Origin: Citrus sinensis
Taxonomy: Eukaryota > Streptophyta > Magnoliopsida > Sapindales > Rutaceae
Length of the DNA: 64,000 bases
Direction: 5' to 3'
Assembly: GCF_022201045.2 (NCBI RefSeq)
Contig: NC_068559.1
Coordinates: forward strand, 15,805,501 to 15,869,500
The position numbers and the translations under genes are program-made. The notes beneath the pieces were generated by a model. It was not told the DNA's origin and did no database searches. It saw only the letters and a list, made by a program, of their open reading frames with translations. Shown piece after piece: positions 1 to 11,385 of this stretch. The first letter of the stretch is position 1; each line of letters opens with the position of its first letter.

Positions 1-274
1 GGATTTAGTATGTGTTTGGTTGTCATGGCTGCACACGGTTAAGGCTTTGGGTGTCTTAACAGTGCGCGATTAAGGGTTTGGTTGACACAACTGCACACGC
101 CCATAGGATTGTTTGTGTCGGTTAAGAGTTTGGTTGCCTTGGCCGTGCGCATCCATGGGTTTAGCATCCATGACCGCACGCGACCGAGGGTTTCGTTGCC
201 TTAGTTGCGAACAGCCATGGATTTGGTTGCCTTGGCTGCTTGCGGCCATGGGTTTGGTTGCCTTGCCTGAGCGC
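1..274. repeat. Degenerate ~31-bp tandem minisatellite, left part
   Basis: About nine diverged copies of a unit of roughly 31 bp, built around a GGTTTGGTTGCCTTGG core followed by a GC-richer tail such as CTGCACGCGGCCAT. The array starts before the window edge. It is interrupted at 274/275 by the copia element and resumes at 5893, where the same unit continues. No open frame or known gene is evident in it. The family is not recognised. Confidence 0.8.
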
Positions 275-915
275 TGTTAGTGAATATTAAGAATATAGAG
301 GCAAAGAACAAAGAAAATTTCTTAGGATTTGAGACGTGTTTGCACACTTTCCTTTAAGGTTTTATTTGCCCTCTCCAATCTTGGTTTGCTATAGAGTATT
401 AATGGCAAATTACCCCCAAGATATATCAAATCCTGAATACAATCTCTAGCAAATAAGATTGTATTTCCAGAACATATATATGAAACCTACAAAAAAATCT
501 GATATCTCTTATTGTATTTTTTTCTTATTATGAAGAAGATGTTTTTTAATGAAGAATACAACCATTCGAAATGGTATTTCTTCAAAGACACTCTTTTTGG
601 TTTGATTTTGCAACGTTTGACACTTGAAATTTTCAAGCTTGCTAACCGTTTTCTAGTTGACGCCTTTCTGGAAATAAACGGTTAACCGTTTTCTCAATAA
701 ACGGTGAGCCATTTTATTCCAGAATGTCAAATACGTTGCTCACTGTACATAAACGGGTAACCGTTTTCTCCATAACCGGTGAACCGTTTTCTCTAGAACA
801 TAAAACATGCTCTCTGGAGTAAAACGGTTAGCCGTTTTCTTAATAAACGGCAAACCGTTTTCGTCCAGAATATCAAACCAAAAAAAACTTGAAAGATGTT
901 ACAATCTCTCTTACA
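275..915 (-). repeat. Copia 3' LTR (left copy)
   Basis: A 641-bp long terminal repeat, differing from 5247-5887 at six sites. Positions about 645-862 hold a series of short palindromic motifs built on AACGGTTAACCGTT and variants, spaced about 20-50 bp apart. A purine-rich stretch on the minus strand directly precedes it internally, as expected for the 3' LTR of a minus-strand element. Confidence 0.93.
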
Positions 916-1417
916 ATCCCCACTAGATTGTAATATTTTTCAGATTTATTAATGATAAACTTATACATACAAAAAGGTATCTTTCGATTTTAACCTTTAA
1001 TTAGTGAGTGTATTTCAAAGCATTTACAAGACAATAGTGTGCTAAGCATTAAACTTTGTCTCTTAAGTAAATACCGGAGATACATCACATATAAGCTATC
1101 CCAGATTTCAAAGTTGTGTTCCAATAGTTAGCACTATTCCGGCCTTGTGCTCTATCTTGGATTCATGAACATTTACAAGATTAAACCATGACCTTGTTAG
1201 AAACGGCACCATTTCTTATGTTCACTTAGGTGAAGTTTCAAATCATGTCTTTAGCTACTAAAAGACTTGAACTTCATTAAGAGTAAATACTCAACCTCAA
1301 CCTCGTAGCTATTTGCACCGAATATCTCGAATGGGATTATTTATTACTCGGTGTCAAACCAGTCACATAACAACAACTTGTTATTACCCATTTAACTATG
1401 GAGTAGCGGTATAACTA

Positions 1418-4120
1418 CTACATAGTTGGGTTACCGTCGTTGGTGACTTTATTATATAAAGGTTTCAATCCCATTCCATAAGATGTATCCTTAACTAAGT
1501 CTCTTGAAAGACCTTTTGTTAAAGGATCTGCTAGGTTCTTATTAGTCCTAACATAAACAATATTAATAACACCATCTGCTATTAATTGTTTCACATATTC
1601 ATGTCTTAAGCTAATATGTCTAGACTTTCCATTATACACTTTATTATAAGCTCTAGACAATGTAGCTTCACTGTTGCAGTACAAAGAAATAGATGGCATC
1701 GGTTGTGGCCACAACATTATATCAAACAACAAATTTCTCAGCCATTCTGCTTCTTTGCCTGCAGCTGCAAGTGCTATAAACTCACTTTCCATTATTGAAT
1801 GAGTTATGCACGTTTGTTTCTTTGAAGCCCAAGAAACCACTCCTCCAGCAATTGTAAAAATCCAACCAGAAGTGGATTTATTATCTCTTGTATTGGTTAC
1901 CCAACTAGCATCTGAATATTCTTCCAATACTTCAGGATAATCATTATAAAACAAACCCAAATTAATGGTCCTTTTAAGATAACCAAGTATCCTACCAATT
2001 GCTTTCCAGTGTTCAACACTAGGGTTACTCGTGAATCTTGACATTTTGCAAACTGCAAATGCTATATCAGGCCTCGTACAATGCATAGCATACATCAAGC
2101 TACCAATAGCACTAGCATATTCTAGTTGTGCTACTACTCGGCCTGAATTTTCTAGTAATTTAATACTAGAATCATATGGGGTATTAGCTTCTTTAAATTT
2201 CAAATAACTGAATTTAAGAAGCACTTTCTCTATATAATGAGATTGACACAACGAGTAACCCCCACTATGTTTATTCACTTTGACACCTAAGATAGTATCT
2301 ACTTCACCAAGATCTTTCATCTTAAATTGTGAAGTTAAATACTTCTTTGTATCATCTACTCCTTGCATATTTGTTCCAAAGATAAGCAAGTCATCAACAT
2401 ACAAGCATATAATCACACCAAAGTCATTCGTAAATTTAAAATATATACATTTATCAGCATTATTATGCTTAAAGCCATGAGATAAAATTACTGAATCAAA
2501 CTTCTCATGCCATTGTTTTGGTGCTTGCTTTAAACCATAAAGAGATTTGACTAACTTGCATACCTTTTTCTCATTTCCTAGCAAAACAAATCCCTCAGGT
2601 TGTTCCATATAGATTTCTTCATCAAGATCACCATTAAGAAAAGTTGTTTTAACATCCATTTGATGCACATTTAGTTGAGATCTTGGAGGAAGATCAACCA
2701 AGACCCATGTTTGATTCGACATAATCGAATCCATTTCATCACTTACCGCCTCTCTCCAAAAAGAAGCGTCTCTAGAAGACATAGCCTCGCTAAATGTCTT
2801 TGGATCTTTTTCAATATTTAACAACAATGGTACTTTGTTAAGTACATTCTTTCTATCCCCTTCAACCAAGAAGAGTAGTGCTTGTGATGAAATAAAATCC
2901 GGAGCTAAACTATTTTCTTTCTTTTCACGTTGACTCCTCCTTAGTTCGAAAGATGTCATAGACTCTTTCCTTTTATTATTGTTAGTGGAGGTAACATGAG
3001 TATTAACACATGGTTGATCAATAATTGATTCTGATTCAATATTAGAATCACGTTGAAATTTATTCTCAATAAATTCAACATCTCTAGATTCCACAATCAC
3101 ATTAGAATCTAAATCTAACAACCTATAAGCCTTGGAATTTTCAGCATATCCTACGAAAACACTTTTTATACCTCTAGCACTCAACTTTGATGACTTAGGG
3201 TCATGTATTTTATAAAAAGCTAAACAACCCCAGACCCTTAAATACATCAAGTTTGGTTTTCTTCTTTTCCAAATTTCATAAGGAGATATATGTGTTTTCA
3301 AAGATGTAATTCTGTTATGAATATGACATGCAGTGAGTAATGCTTCCCCCCACAAATTATTTGGTAGTTTTGCATTAAGGATCATGGAATTTATCATATC
3401 CGTGAAGATCCTATTCTTCCTTTCAGCCAAACCATTTTGTTGAGGAGTAAATGGAGCTGATCTTTGGTGAATAATTCCAACTTCTTCACAATAATTATTA
3501 AATTCAATTGAGAAATATTCACCACCTCTATCACTACGAACCATTTTGATTTTCTTATCTTTTTGGTTCTCAACTTCAGCTTTGAAAATTTTAAATTTAT
3601 CAAAAGCTTCACTTTTTGTTCTAAGTAAATACACATAAGTATATCTAGAACAATCATCAATAAAAGTGATAAAGTATCTCTTACCTCCTCTTGTTAAAAT
3701 GCCATTATACTCACAAATATCAGTATGTATCAGATCCAATATTTGAGTATTTCGTTCAGCTTTAGGAAAAGGTTTCTTAGTTATTTTAGCTTGGATGCAG
3801 ATTTCACACTTATGACCTTTAACATCATTGCAATTAATCAAACCATGCTTAGACATGTATTTCAAAGATCTAAAGTTCAAATGTGCTAATCTAGCATGCC
3901 AAACATCACAAGACTCAACAATATAAGCTAAGTTGATATTATTATTATTAATGCTGAGTTTGTACATTCCATCACAAGAATACCCTTTCCCAACAAATAA
4001 TCCATTCTTTGACACAATACAAGTATTACCCTCAAGCACAATCTTAAGCCCATGCTTACACATACAACTAGCAGAAATAAGATTCTTCCTAACGGAAGGT
4101 ACATGAAAGACATTATACAA
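1418..4120 (-). pseudogene. Copia integrase, RT and RNase H region (fossil)
   Basis: A 900-codon frame. It starts with the GAG-pre-integrase region (WHARLAHLNFRSL), the HHCC zinc site and the integrase core (DLIHTDICEY, then FIDDCSRYTYVYLL and DRGGEYFS). Copia-type reverse transcriptase follows (QMDVKTTFLNG and the CLYVDDLLIFG active site), then the RNase H end (YSDASWVTN). Domain order and motifs are those of Ty1/copia. It belongs to the element at 275-5887. Confidence 0.9.
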
Positions 4121-4159
4121 TGTGACTTTCTTTCCAGAAGTGAAGTTGATCTCAACTAC

Positions 4160-5227
4160 TCATTTCCCTGCTACTATGGCTGCATTATTGTTCCCCATGA
4201 GAACCATTTGTCCTTCCGTTTCTTCTTTGTATGATAAGAAAAATTTCTTATCATTACAAACATGAATTGTTGCACCCGAATCGAGCCACCAATCATAGGA
4301 CTTAGTTTCAGCCATATTGGTTTCAGTAATCATGCCAATTTGCATTTCAGAAACCATAGCACAAATCTCTTCAGATTTGTTTTCAATAACATTAGCTTTA
4401 TGGGAATTCACTTCTTCCTTTTTCTTCTTGAATCTGCAATCACTTTGGCGATGGCCTTTCTTACCACAAAAGAAACAATTTCCAGAAAACTTTTGTGTGC
4501 TGGACTTCTTGAATTTCTTGTCATTCTTGACTTTAAAATTCTTTGAGAATTTACTAGCTTCAACAACATTAACTTTAGTAGAATCATGTTTATCCTTGGA
4601 TTCACGAGACCTAGTCTCTTCTTCAATTACCAAGTGTTTTTGCAATTCTTCTAAAGTTATGTTCTCTTTACTATGAAGGAGTTTCTTTCTATAATCATTC
4701 CAACTTTGAGGCAATTTAGCAATAATAGCCCCAACTTGAAATGATTCAGAAATTTCAACTTTTAACTCTCGAAGCTTAGCAACAATTATTTGTAACTCAT
4801 GTATTTGATCAAGAATGGATTTTGTGTCTACCATAATAAATTCAAAATATTTAGATACAAGGAATTTGTCAGTACCTTCTTTCTCCGTTTTGTATTTGTA
4901 TTCAAGAGCATTCCAAATTTCCACCGGAGAAGTCATAGAATTGTAGAGATCATATAATCTGTCAGAAAGCGTATTGAGTATGTGACCCCGGCATATCAAT
5001 TCATCATCTTCACGACGTTTCCTTGCAGCCTTAACAACTTCGGTATCATCTTCTCTTGGTTCTGGAAATGGTTCCAATTTCGGATCAAGAACATATGCCA
5101 CTTTAAGAACAGTAAGGAGAAAGAACAATTTTCCCTTCCAACGAGTGAAATTAGTTCCATCAAAACGATCGAGATGGACACTAGGATTTAGAAATGATGT
5201 CAAACTCTTCTCAACCTCCATTTGCAC
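4160..5227 (-). pseudogene. Copia gag and protease region (fossil)
   Basis: A 355-codon frame. Near residue 20 is the gag N-terminal motif FDGTNFTRWKGKL, then a gag-polypeptide (UBN2-like) domain. A zinc knuckle CFFCGKKGHRQSDC lies near residue 252, and the aspartic protease site WWLDSGATIHVC lies near residue 312. This order is typical of Ty1/copia. It is part of the element at 275-5887 and is treated as a fossil. Confidence 0.88.
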
Positions 5228-5246
5228 AAGATAAAACCTTAAAGAT

Positions 5247-5887
5247 TGTTAGTGAATATTAAGAATATGGAGGTAAAGAACAAAGAAAATTTCTTAGGAT
5301 TTGAGACGTGTTTGCACACTTTCCTTTAAGGTTTTATTTGCCCTCTCCAATCTTGGTTTGCTATAGAGTATTAATGGCAAATTACCCCCAAGATATATCA
5401 AATCCTGAATACAATCTCTAGCAAATAAGATTGTATTTCCAGAACATATATATGAAACCTACAAAAAAATCTGATATCTCTTATTGTATTTCTTTCTTAT
5501 TATGAAGAAGATGTTTTTTAATGAAGAATACAACCATTCGAAATGGTATTTCTTCAAAAACACTCTTTTTGGTTTGATTTTGCAACGTTTGACACTTGAA
5601 ATTTTCAAGCTTGCTAACCGTTTTCTAGTTGACGCCTTTCTGGAAATAAACGGTTAACCGTTTTCTCAATAAACGGTGAGCCGTTTTATTCCAGAATGTC
5701 AAATACGTTGCTCACTGTACATAAACGGGTAACCGTTTTCTCCATAACCGGTGAACCGTTTTCTCTAGAACATAAAACATGCTCTCTGGAGTAAAACGGT
5801 TAGCCGTTTTCTTAATAAACGGCAAACTGTTTTCGTCCAGAATATCAAACCAAAAAAAACTTGAAAGATGTTACAATCTCTCTTACA
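5247..5887 (-). repeat. Copia 5' LTR (right copy)
   Basis: A 641-bp long terminal repeat paired with 275-915. Because the coding strand is minus, this is the 5' LTR and would contain the element's promoter. The palindromic AACGGTT/AACCGTT series recurs at about 5617-5834. It is followed by the AGCGC target duplication and then by the resumed minisatellite. Confidence 0.93.
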
Positions 5888-5892
5888 AGCGC

Positions 5893-5990
5893 GGCCATGG
5901 ATCTGGCTACCATGGCCTCATGCAGCCAAAAGTTTGGTTGCCTTGGATGCACGTGGCTATGTGTTTGATATGATGGTATCCATGGGTGCA
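5893..5990. repeat. Degenerate ~31-bp tandem minisatellite, right part
   Basis: About three more units of the array at 1-274, for example AAGTTTGGTTGCCTTGG at 5929-5945. Together with the 5-bp duplication this shows the copia element inserted into the middle of a pre-existing tandem array. Confidence 0.75.
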
Positions 5991-6627
5991 AAATGAAATT
6001 TTTTTTAAGTACTTGGATGCACACTATAAATATTTGAAATGTTTATTTGTTTCTTAGAAAACTTAGAAAGATTTAGGCTCATAAAAATTAGCATACATAG
6101 AGGTTTAACCTTTTACTATTAATTGACTATTCGAAGAATGTACAAATATTATTTTATTATTTTGGCCGTTAAAAATATTATTTTATTATTTTCAAAAGTA
6201 AGGGAGGCAATTTGAAAATTCCCACTTCACGAGAGGGTAAGCCGAAATTAACCCATATATATTATTAGAATTTCAATAGTGTAACTGTGTAATATATTGA
6301 TAGATATGGAGTGCAAATGTTTGATGTAAATTTTATTAAATATGTATATATCAATCAGATTATTGAATAACTTGTTTATTTTTCGTGTTGGGTTAAAACA
6401 TCAATATTTTAACATAATTATTAAATGAATTGTGTTTGAGTCGAACTAAATTTAATAAGATACGAGTTGACGCGGCACGAGCAAGACCTAGTGATCCATT
6501 TTGCCAACTTTATTAACAAACAAAAATTTTATTTTTTGGGAAAAAGTCAAAGTAAAAGTTTCTAATGTGGAATATTTGTCATAGACAATAAAACTAAACC
6601 ATCATTTATTAATAACACTCCCATTTA
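5991..6627. other. AT-rich intergenic stretch, nothing recognised
   Basis: No open frame, RNA gene or repeat structure seen. It ends at the apparent target duplication TCCCATTTA (6619-6627) of the element that follows. Confidence 0.6.
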
Positions 6628-6690
6628 TGAGAAATTCTATAGTACATTAGAGTTTCCACATTATAATCTGACGTGAAGCCACCAACTAAT

Positions 6691-8317
6691 TATTGGAGAA
6701 AAATTAATTTAAAAAAAAAACTTTCAGGATCGATCTCATATAATACATAAGAATTCGTAATCTAGAAAATCATACCTTAACAATCTGAGAAGATGAACAA
6801 TTGAAAATAATTCAGGCTCTCAGATCACGATCTGTCACCACCACTCCTGTTAGATCACGATCCGTCACCACCACGCCTATTAGATCACGATCCATCACCA
6901 CCATGCTTGTTAAATCACGATCTGTCACCAATGATCTTTCAGGTTATGACTCATGTTTGATCTGCACTTGACGTGTGAGCGCCTTTATCACCACTAAAAG
7001 CAACTAGCAGGAGAAAATTTTTCTCTCAAAATTAGAGAGAAATTTTTTTTTCTCTGATCTGTATAATGTGTCTCTTCCTTTTTTTGGGCGAAAATAAGTC
7101 ATTTTATATCTCTCTTTAGTGGAAACCCTAGGCTCCATATTTATTTATTTTTTAATTCTATTAAAATATGATTTAAATTAAAAAATAATAAAATAAAAAC
7201 TAACGTTACTTCTTCTTGTGTTATAAGGGCCCACCTTGTAAAATAACACAAGGCCCCTTACACACAAACATATTATATGGAGCCTCCCACTAAATAATAT
7301 ATTTAGACTTTTAACCCAAATAACTAGTTATCTTACTTATTAATCCAGTAGCGGCGCACTCAATTAAATGAGCTAACCCGGGGATCATATGGGTACGTAC
7401 AATAGTGGCTACAATAATTAGACCTATAATTAAATCAGCCAAATTATTTAATTCCAAATCTACTCCATTAAAAGATTTGAACTGACCTCCATAATTGTAT
7501 GCTATTCATAATAGTGTTCTCAAATAATAATTCGACCCATGCCACATTAATTTCTTTATTGCACAATCCTTTGTACCACATCGTTAATTAAATTGATATA
7601 TCAACTATCTAATCAATTTAATTACATCTTGTTCCTTGATACTTACTGGTTTTCTCTAATGATCATTTTCAACATATTAAATATGTTGACACACTCTAGC
7701 CAGAGAATTATATGATTAAGTGCCGAAAATCCATCAAGAGATATATTGTACAAAGTCTATATTATAATCTATAACTCCAATATTCATAATTGCTCCCACC
7801 AAGATACTAGATAATCTTGACTAAAAGTGTGTGTCGTGCCCATTGGTAACTTAAATAGAATAACAATTACAATAATGAAATTATAACTAACTCAAGATTA
7901 AGATTACAGTAAAATCAATGTCTATGGGATTTAATAAGTCTGACAGTTATTACAAAGTTAATTAAATCTTATATGTAATCTTGATCAATGTAGTCGTATT
8001 ACATCAATAAATTCATACATGATTAAGATAAATCATTCAATAAATTTTTTACAGTCTATACCTAAATAAAGTGTCCAACTTTATTTATCAACTACGAACT
8101 TAATTTATTTAATCATAAGATAACTTGTATTTATGTTTTCTGTAAGTCCACATGGTGATCACATAAATACATATAATATAATTAAATGGGCTTTACTCAA
8201 AATATTAATGCAATTAAGATACTTGAATAAAATACCTTATTTATTTTATTAATCAGAAAAAATCTTTATTATAATTAAATAAACACATATATTTTTAAAG
8301 AGCATATTTTCCTAACA
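6691..8317. mobile_element. Solo LTR, about 1.63 kb
   Basis: The left end reads TATTGGAG and the right end CCTAACA, near-complements of the usual TGTTAGG/CCTAACA ends. A perfect 5-bp duplication CTAAT flanks it (6686-6690 and 8318-8322). The right arm of the host MULE gives the pre-insertion sequence, reading ACTAATAATAAT without interruption, which confirms both boundaries. No gag or pol domain lies inside, so it is a solo LTR left by recombination between two LTRs of a lost element. The superfamily is uncertain; the ends and size would fit copia. Orientation is undetermined. Confidence 0.82.
6821..6940. repeat. Four tandem copies of a 30-bp unit inside the solo LTR
   Basis: Units begin at 6821, 6851, 6881 and 6911, each close to AGATCACGATCCGTCACCAC followed by CACGCCTATT. 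The first three are highly similar and the last is more diverged. Such direct repeats are common in the regulatory part of plant LTRs. There are no spacers, so this is not a CRISPR. Confidence 0.88.
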
Positions 8318-8818
8318 CTAATAATAATAGACACGCGACATACATGTTGGAGAAATTTTTAAATTCCCTTTTTTCCGTTATTCATCCAAAATTTACAATT
8401 TCAAAAAACTACAGAAAATAAGTTTTGCTCTCGCTCTTTATTACCTCATTCTTATTATTTGCTTCTCCCGCTCTCCAAACTTCATCTCTAATCTAGCTGC
8501 TGCCATTTTTTAAACCTACTGAAGAAGAAGAAGGTTTTTGTTGATGAAATTTTTGCAGTTTTTTTTATCCAAAGCCAAAATCATTGTTGTGACTGCAGTG
8601 AAGCAGAAGAAAATATTTCATGATGACGAAGAAGGTGATTTTTGAAGCATGAGTGACTGCCATTGTTTTTTTTTTAAATAATAATAAAAAATGGGGTTAT
8701 TTAAACCAGTTTAGAACAAAAATGAATACATTTTTATCTTTGTTGTTTATCTTCAAACCTTGAATACATTTTTTTAATAAAAAAAAATGGGTTTATTTAA
8801 ACCATTGTAGAAACAGAA

Positions 8819-9172
8819 ATGGTGATTATGCAGTTTTGCTTGATAACAAACATGGGCAGACAAAGTTTGATAGTGGGTATGTTCACAATGGGTTACTGAA
8901 TGCTGCAAGGAGGGTTATTGATGCGGAGTGTGAGTTTTGGAGGGGGTTGGTTGAGAGGAACCTGGATTATAATTTGACCATGGCTAGGCATTCACTTGGG
9001 GACAGGGTTGGTGGCTGTGTTGGTGTCGATTGTGGTTCAGACTCTGGACGAGTTGGGGAACATTGAGAAAAATAGAATCAGATGCTTTGCTTTGCACCTA
9101 ATAGGTGTATGTCGCTGAATTTGGCTGTGAGAGATGCGGATGTCTTCAATTCTTTTGTGCTTCAAATAATTT
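8819..9172 (+). pseudogene. Lipase (class 3, alpha/beta hydrolase) fragment captured by a MULE
   Basis: The frame beginning near 8819 reads NGDYAVLLDNKHGQ, FDSGYVHNGLLNAARR, LDYNLTMARHSLGDRV. A second frame recovers IEKNRIRCFAL, and a third RCMSLNLAVRDADVFNS. These correspond in order to the catalytic core of plant mono-/diacylglycerol lipase-like proteins (class-3 lipase, At3g14075-type), from memory of the family. The family's nucleophile elbow GHSLG reads RHSLG here. There is a frame change near 9020 and another near 9100, and neither protein end is present. It is a non-functional exon fragment inside the MULE at 6628-9421, not a gene. The parent gene is not in this window. Confidence 0.75.
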
Positions 9173-9421
9173 AAAAATGGCAATAACCGGATTGAGATGA
9201 AAACTGGAGAGAAAAAAAAAAAATAGTTAGAATGAGATAACAGAGTGAAAGAGTAACATTTATTGTCTCTAATTTTTTGAAGTTCTATATTTCGGAGGAA
9301 AAATAAAAGGTGAGAATTTAAAATCTTTCAACATGTATTACCATATATCAAATTATTATTAGTCGTTAATTTCACATCAAAATGTGATGTGAAACCTTCA
9401 ATATACAGTAGAATTTCTCTT

Positions 9422-9642
9422 CCTCATTTAGATTCATCACTTTATTATTCTTTTAACATATGAAGATGCTATGCACGTGCATAATAGTATTTTATTTATT
9501 CATTCCTTGATGAGAAGATAGAGAGTAAGAGGGAGAAATAAAATGCCTTCTTTTTTTTTTCTGTTTTTTGCACACATACTTGGAGCTAATCGCAGTAGAA
9601 ATCAATACAGCACGAATTTGATATTAAAAGCGAGAGATCTAT
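9422..9642. other. Short spacer and 3' flank of the aldo-keto reductase gene
   Basis: No further element is seen. The part nearest 9643 is presumably 3' UTR of the minus-strand reductase gene. Confidence 0.5.
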
Positions 9643-11312
9643 CTACTCATCCCACAAGTCTTCAGGTGTCTTGAATGGTCCATGAGGGATAATGAAATCA
9701 TCTCTAGGCATCATTCTGCGCTGCGGGATTTGACGGATCTTGTCATGATCGTCATCAGTTAGTGCCCAGTCAAAGATCTCCAAGTTCTCTTTCAGTCTCT
9801 CCTTGTTGAAGCTCTTAACAGCCGCAGTTGCCCCCTGCTCAATTATCCATCGAAGACAAACCTGCCAACGTAAATACGGTTAGGGAAAATATCCTTGATA
9901 TTAAACTTAGTACATAAAATTTGAACAATCTTCAATCTTTGACGTAGGTTTATGATTAAGTTACGCTCGTAAGTTTTAATATTAGAGCCCACGCTACCTT
10001 ACCACCTGATGACGACCAGTAAATAAGATCGGCTTGTTATGTGATGGGATCTTTTAATGGGGATGTTAAAAGACCCTCAATTCTTGAGCTATCTTTTCAA
10101 CTTGACTTTTGAATTAAGTTAGTACCATAAACTTCTATTACACGTGATGGAATAAGCTAACTTTTGGATGGAATTAGGCTCATAGATTTTCTACATGTGA
10201 CCAAGATATACTACCTTTTGGATTGTGTTAGGCTCATAGACTGTTTAAAGAAAAGGAAAAAAAACTACGTAAAGGAACCTGGGCCACAGTTTTGCCATGA
10301 GCGGCGGCAATCTGCTTCAGTGCTTCATTGTTCATAACTTGATTCGTGCCCCAGCTGGACCCGACGGCTCCCAAAGGAGAGAATGCGGTAACAATAATAC
10401 TTTTGGACTTGCAAAATTCTACGAGCTTTCTCTGTTGCCAGGCAGGGTTCATCTCCACCTAACAACAATAATCATCAACTCCTAATATGTCATCGTTATT
10501 ATCCAATGCCTAATTCATAAATAAAAACAATAATTATAGTGATAAGTCTCACCTGATTGACAGAAGGAGGGATGGTAGCGAAGGCGAGTATGGTCTCAAT
10601 CTTCTTAGGAGAGAAGTTGCTGACACCAATGGACTTAGTGAGGCCATGCCTCTGGCACTCTTCCATGGCTTCCCACACACCGTTGTAGTCCAGTGGTACA
10701 AGATCTTCTTCGGGTATATCGTTTCGTAATTTCTCACTCGGCTTAGCACTCATTGGCCAATGAATGAGGTACAGGTCAACATATTCAATCTGAAGCGTCC
10801 TGCACGTACACACGCGCGCACACATCAATAAGCTCAAGTAAGCTCAAATTCAATTAACAACAAAGAGGCTAATGAAGAGGAATCTTTTGTGCTTTTGCAT
10901 GCAAGAATAGATAAGTGAAACAATGAAATGCATGTGTAGATGTGAGCGAGCTCAATTATCATTACTTAAGAGACTTCTTCAGAGCGCGTACAACGAGATC
11001 ACGATGAGCGTCGCTGCACCAGAGCTTAGTAGTAATGAAGAGCTCTTCGCGAGATGCGACAAGCCCAAGTTTAAGTGCTTCAGCTATTGCTTCTCCCAGG
11101 GCCCTCTCTGTTCCGTACAGCGAAGCTGTGTCGAAGTGTCTGTAACCGAGCTTGATCGCTTCCAGTACTGCTGATTTCATGGCCCTTTCATCTATGTTGT
11201 CCACCGCCGAGCCCAGTCCGATCACCGGCATCTTCCGGTGACCGGAGGCGGAGCTGAGCTTTACTTCTGGGACGTTGATGGATACATGCATCGGTTCGGA
11301 ATTCGCAGCCAT
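9643..11312 (-). CDS. Aldo-keto reductase, plant AKR4 type
   Basis: Four exons, each bounded by GT/AG: 10966-11312, 10553-10799, 10279-10458 and 9643-9861, giving about 330 residues, the usual AKR size. The protein is a cytosolic NAD(P)H-dependent carbonyl reductase by family. The catalytic tetrad is visible as D61 and Y66 ([14 protein letters not shown]), K96 (FITTKLW) and H129 (YLIHWP). The C-terminal cofactor motif [17 protein letters not shown] and the ending EDLWDE are typical. The closest named relatives by memory are methylecgonone/codeinone reductase-like and 6'-deoxychalcone synthase-like proteins. The sequence alone does not fix the substrate. The start ATG at 11310-11312 precedes a short leader and then the conserved strand [11 protein letters not shown]. 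It looks intact. Confidence 0.92.
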
Positions 11313-11377
11313 GTTGATCCTGTTCGTTTGTTTTGCGGGTCAGTTTTTGATTCTAATAACTTGGGCCTTTGGTTCCG

Positions 11378-11385
11378 TTTATAAA
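11378..11385 (-). promoter_or_regulatory. TATA box of the aldo-keto reductase gene
   Basis: TTTATAAA on the minus strand, about 66 bp upstream of the start codon, which leaves room for a leader of about 35 bases. Confidence 0.5.

Larger units (their letters stand above)
275..5887 (-). mobile_element. Ty1/copia LTR retrotransposon, young, nearly whole
   Basis: Two 641-bp LTRs (275-915 and 5247-5887) begin TGTTAG and end TTACA, and are flanked by a perfect 5-bp target duplication AGCGC (270-274 and 5888-5892). The coding strand is minus. Gag with a CCHC zinc knuckle comes first, then protease, integrase, reverse transcriptase and RNase H; integrase before RT identifies Ty1/copia. I count six mismatches between the LTRs, all transitions, about 0.9 percent. 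At an assumed plant rate of 0.7-1.3e-8 per site per year this gives roughly 0.35-0.7 million years. The element is a fossil copy with about two breaks in its coding part. Confidence 0.95.
6628..9421. mobile_element. Pack-MULE carrying a lipase gene fragment; solo LTR in left arm
   Basis: The left arm (6628-6690 continuing at 8323 to about 8510) and the reverse complement of about 9168-9421 match over roughly 250 bp. Both begin GAGAAATTCTA and pass through ACTAATAATAAT, ATACATGTTGG/A, TTTAAATTC and ACCTCATTCT/TATCTCATTCT. Such long inverted arms are typical of MULEs. The candidate 9-bp target duplications TCCCATTTA (6619-6627) and CCTCATTTA (9422-9430) match at 7 of 9 sites. The interior holds a fragment of a class-3 lipase-like host gene (8819-9172), which makes it a Pack-MULE by definition. 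No transposase is present. Without the solo LTR the element is about 1.16 kb. Confidence 0.72.

Noticed and set aside
6821-6940. Regularly spaced 30-bp repeats, CRISPR-like at first sight
   Set aside because: The units abut with no unique spacers and lie inside a plant solo LTR. They are a simple tandem repeat.
10297-11174. Plus-strand frames over the aldo-keto reductase exons
   Set aside because: They are antisense shadows of well-supported reductase exons, with no domain of their own.
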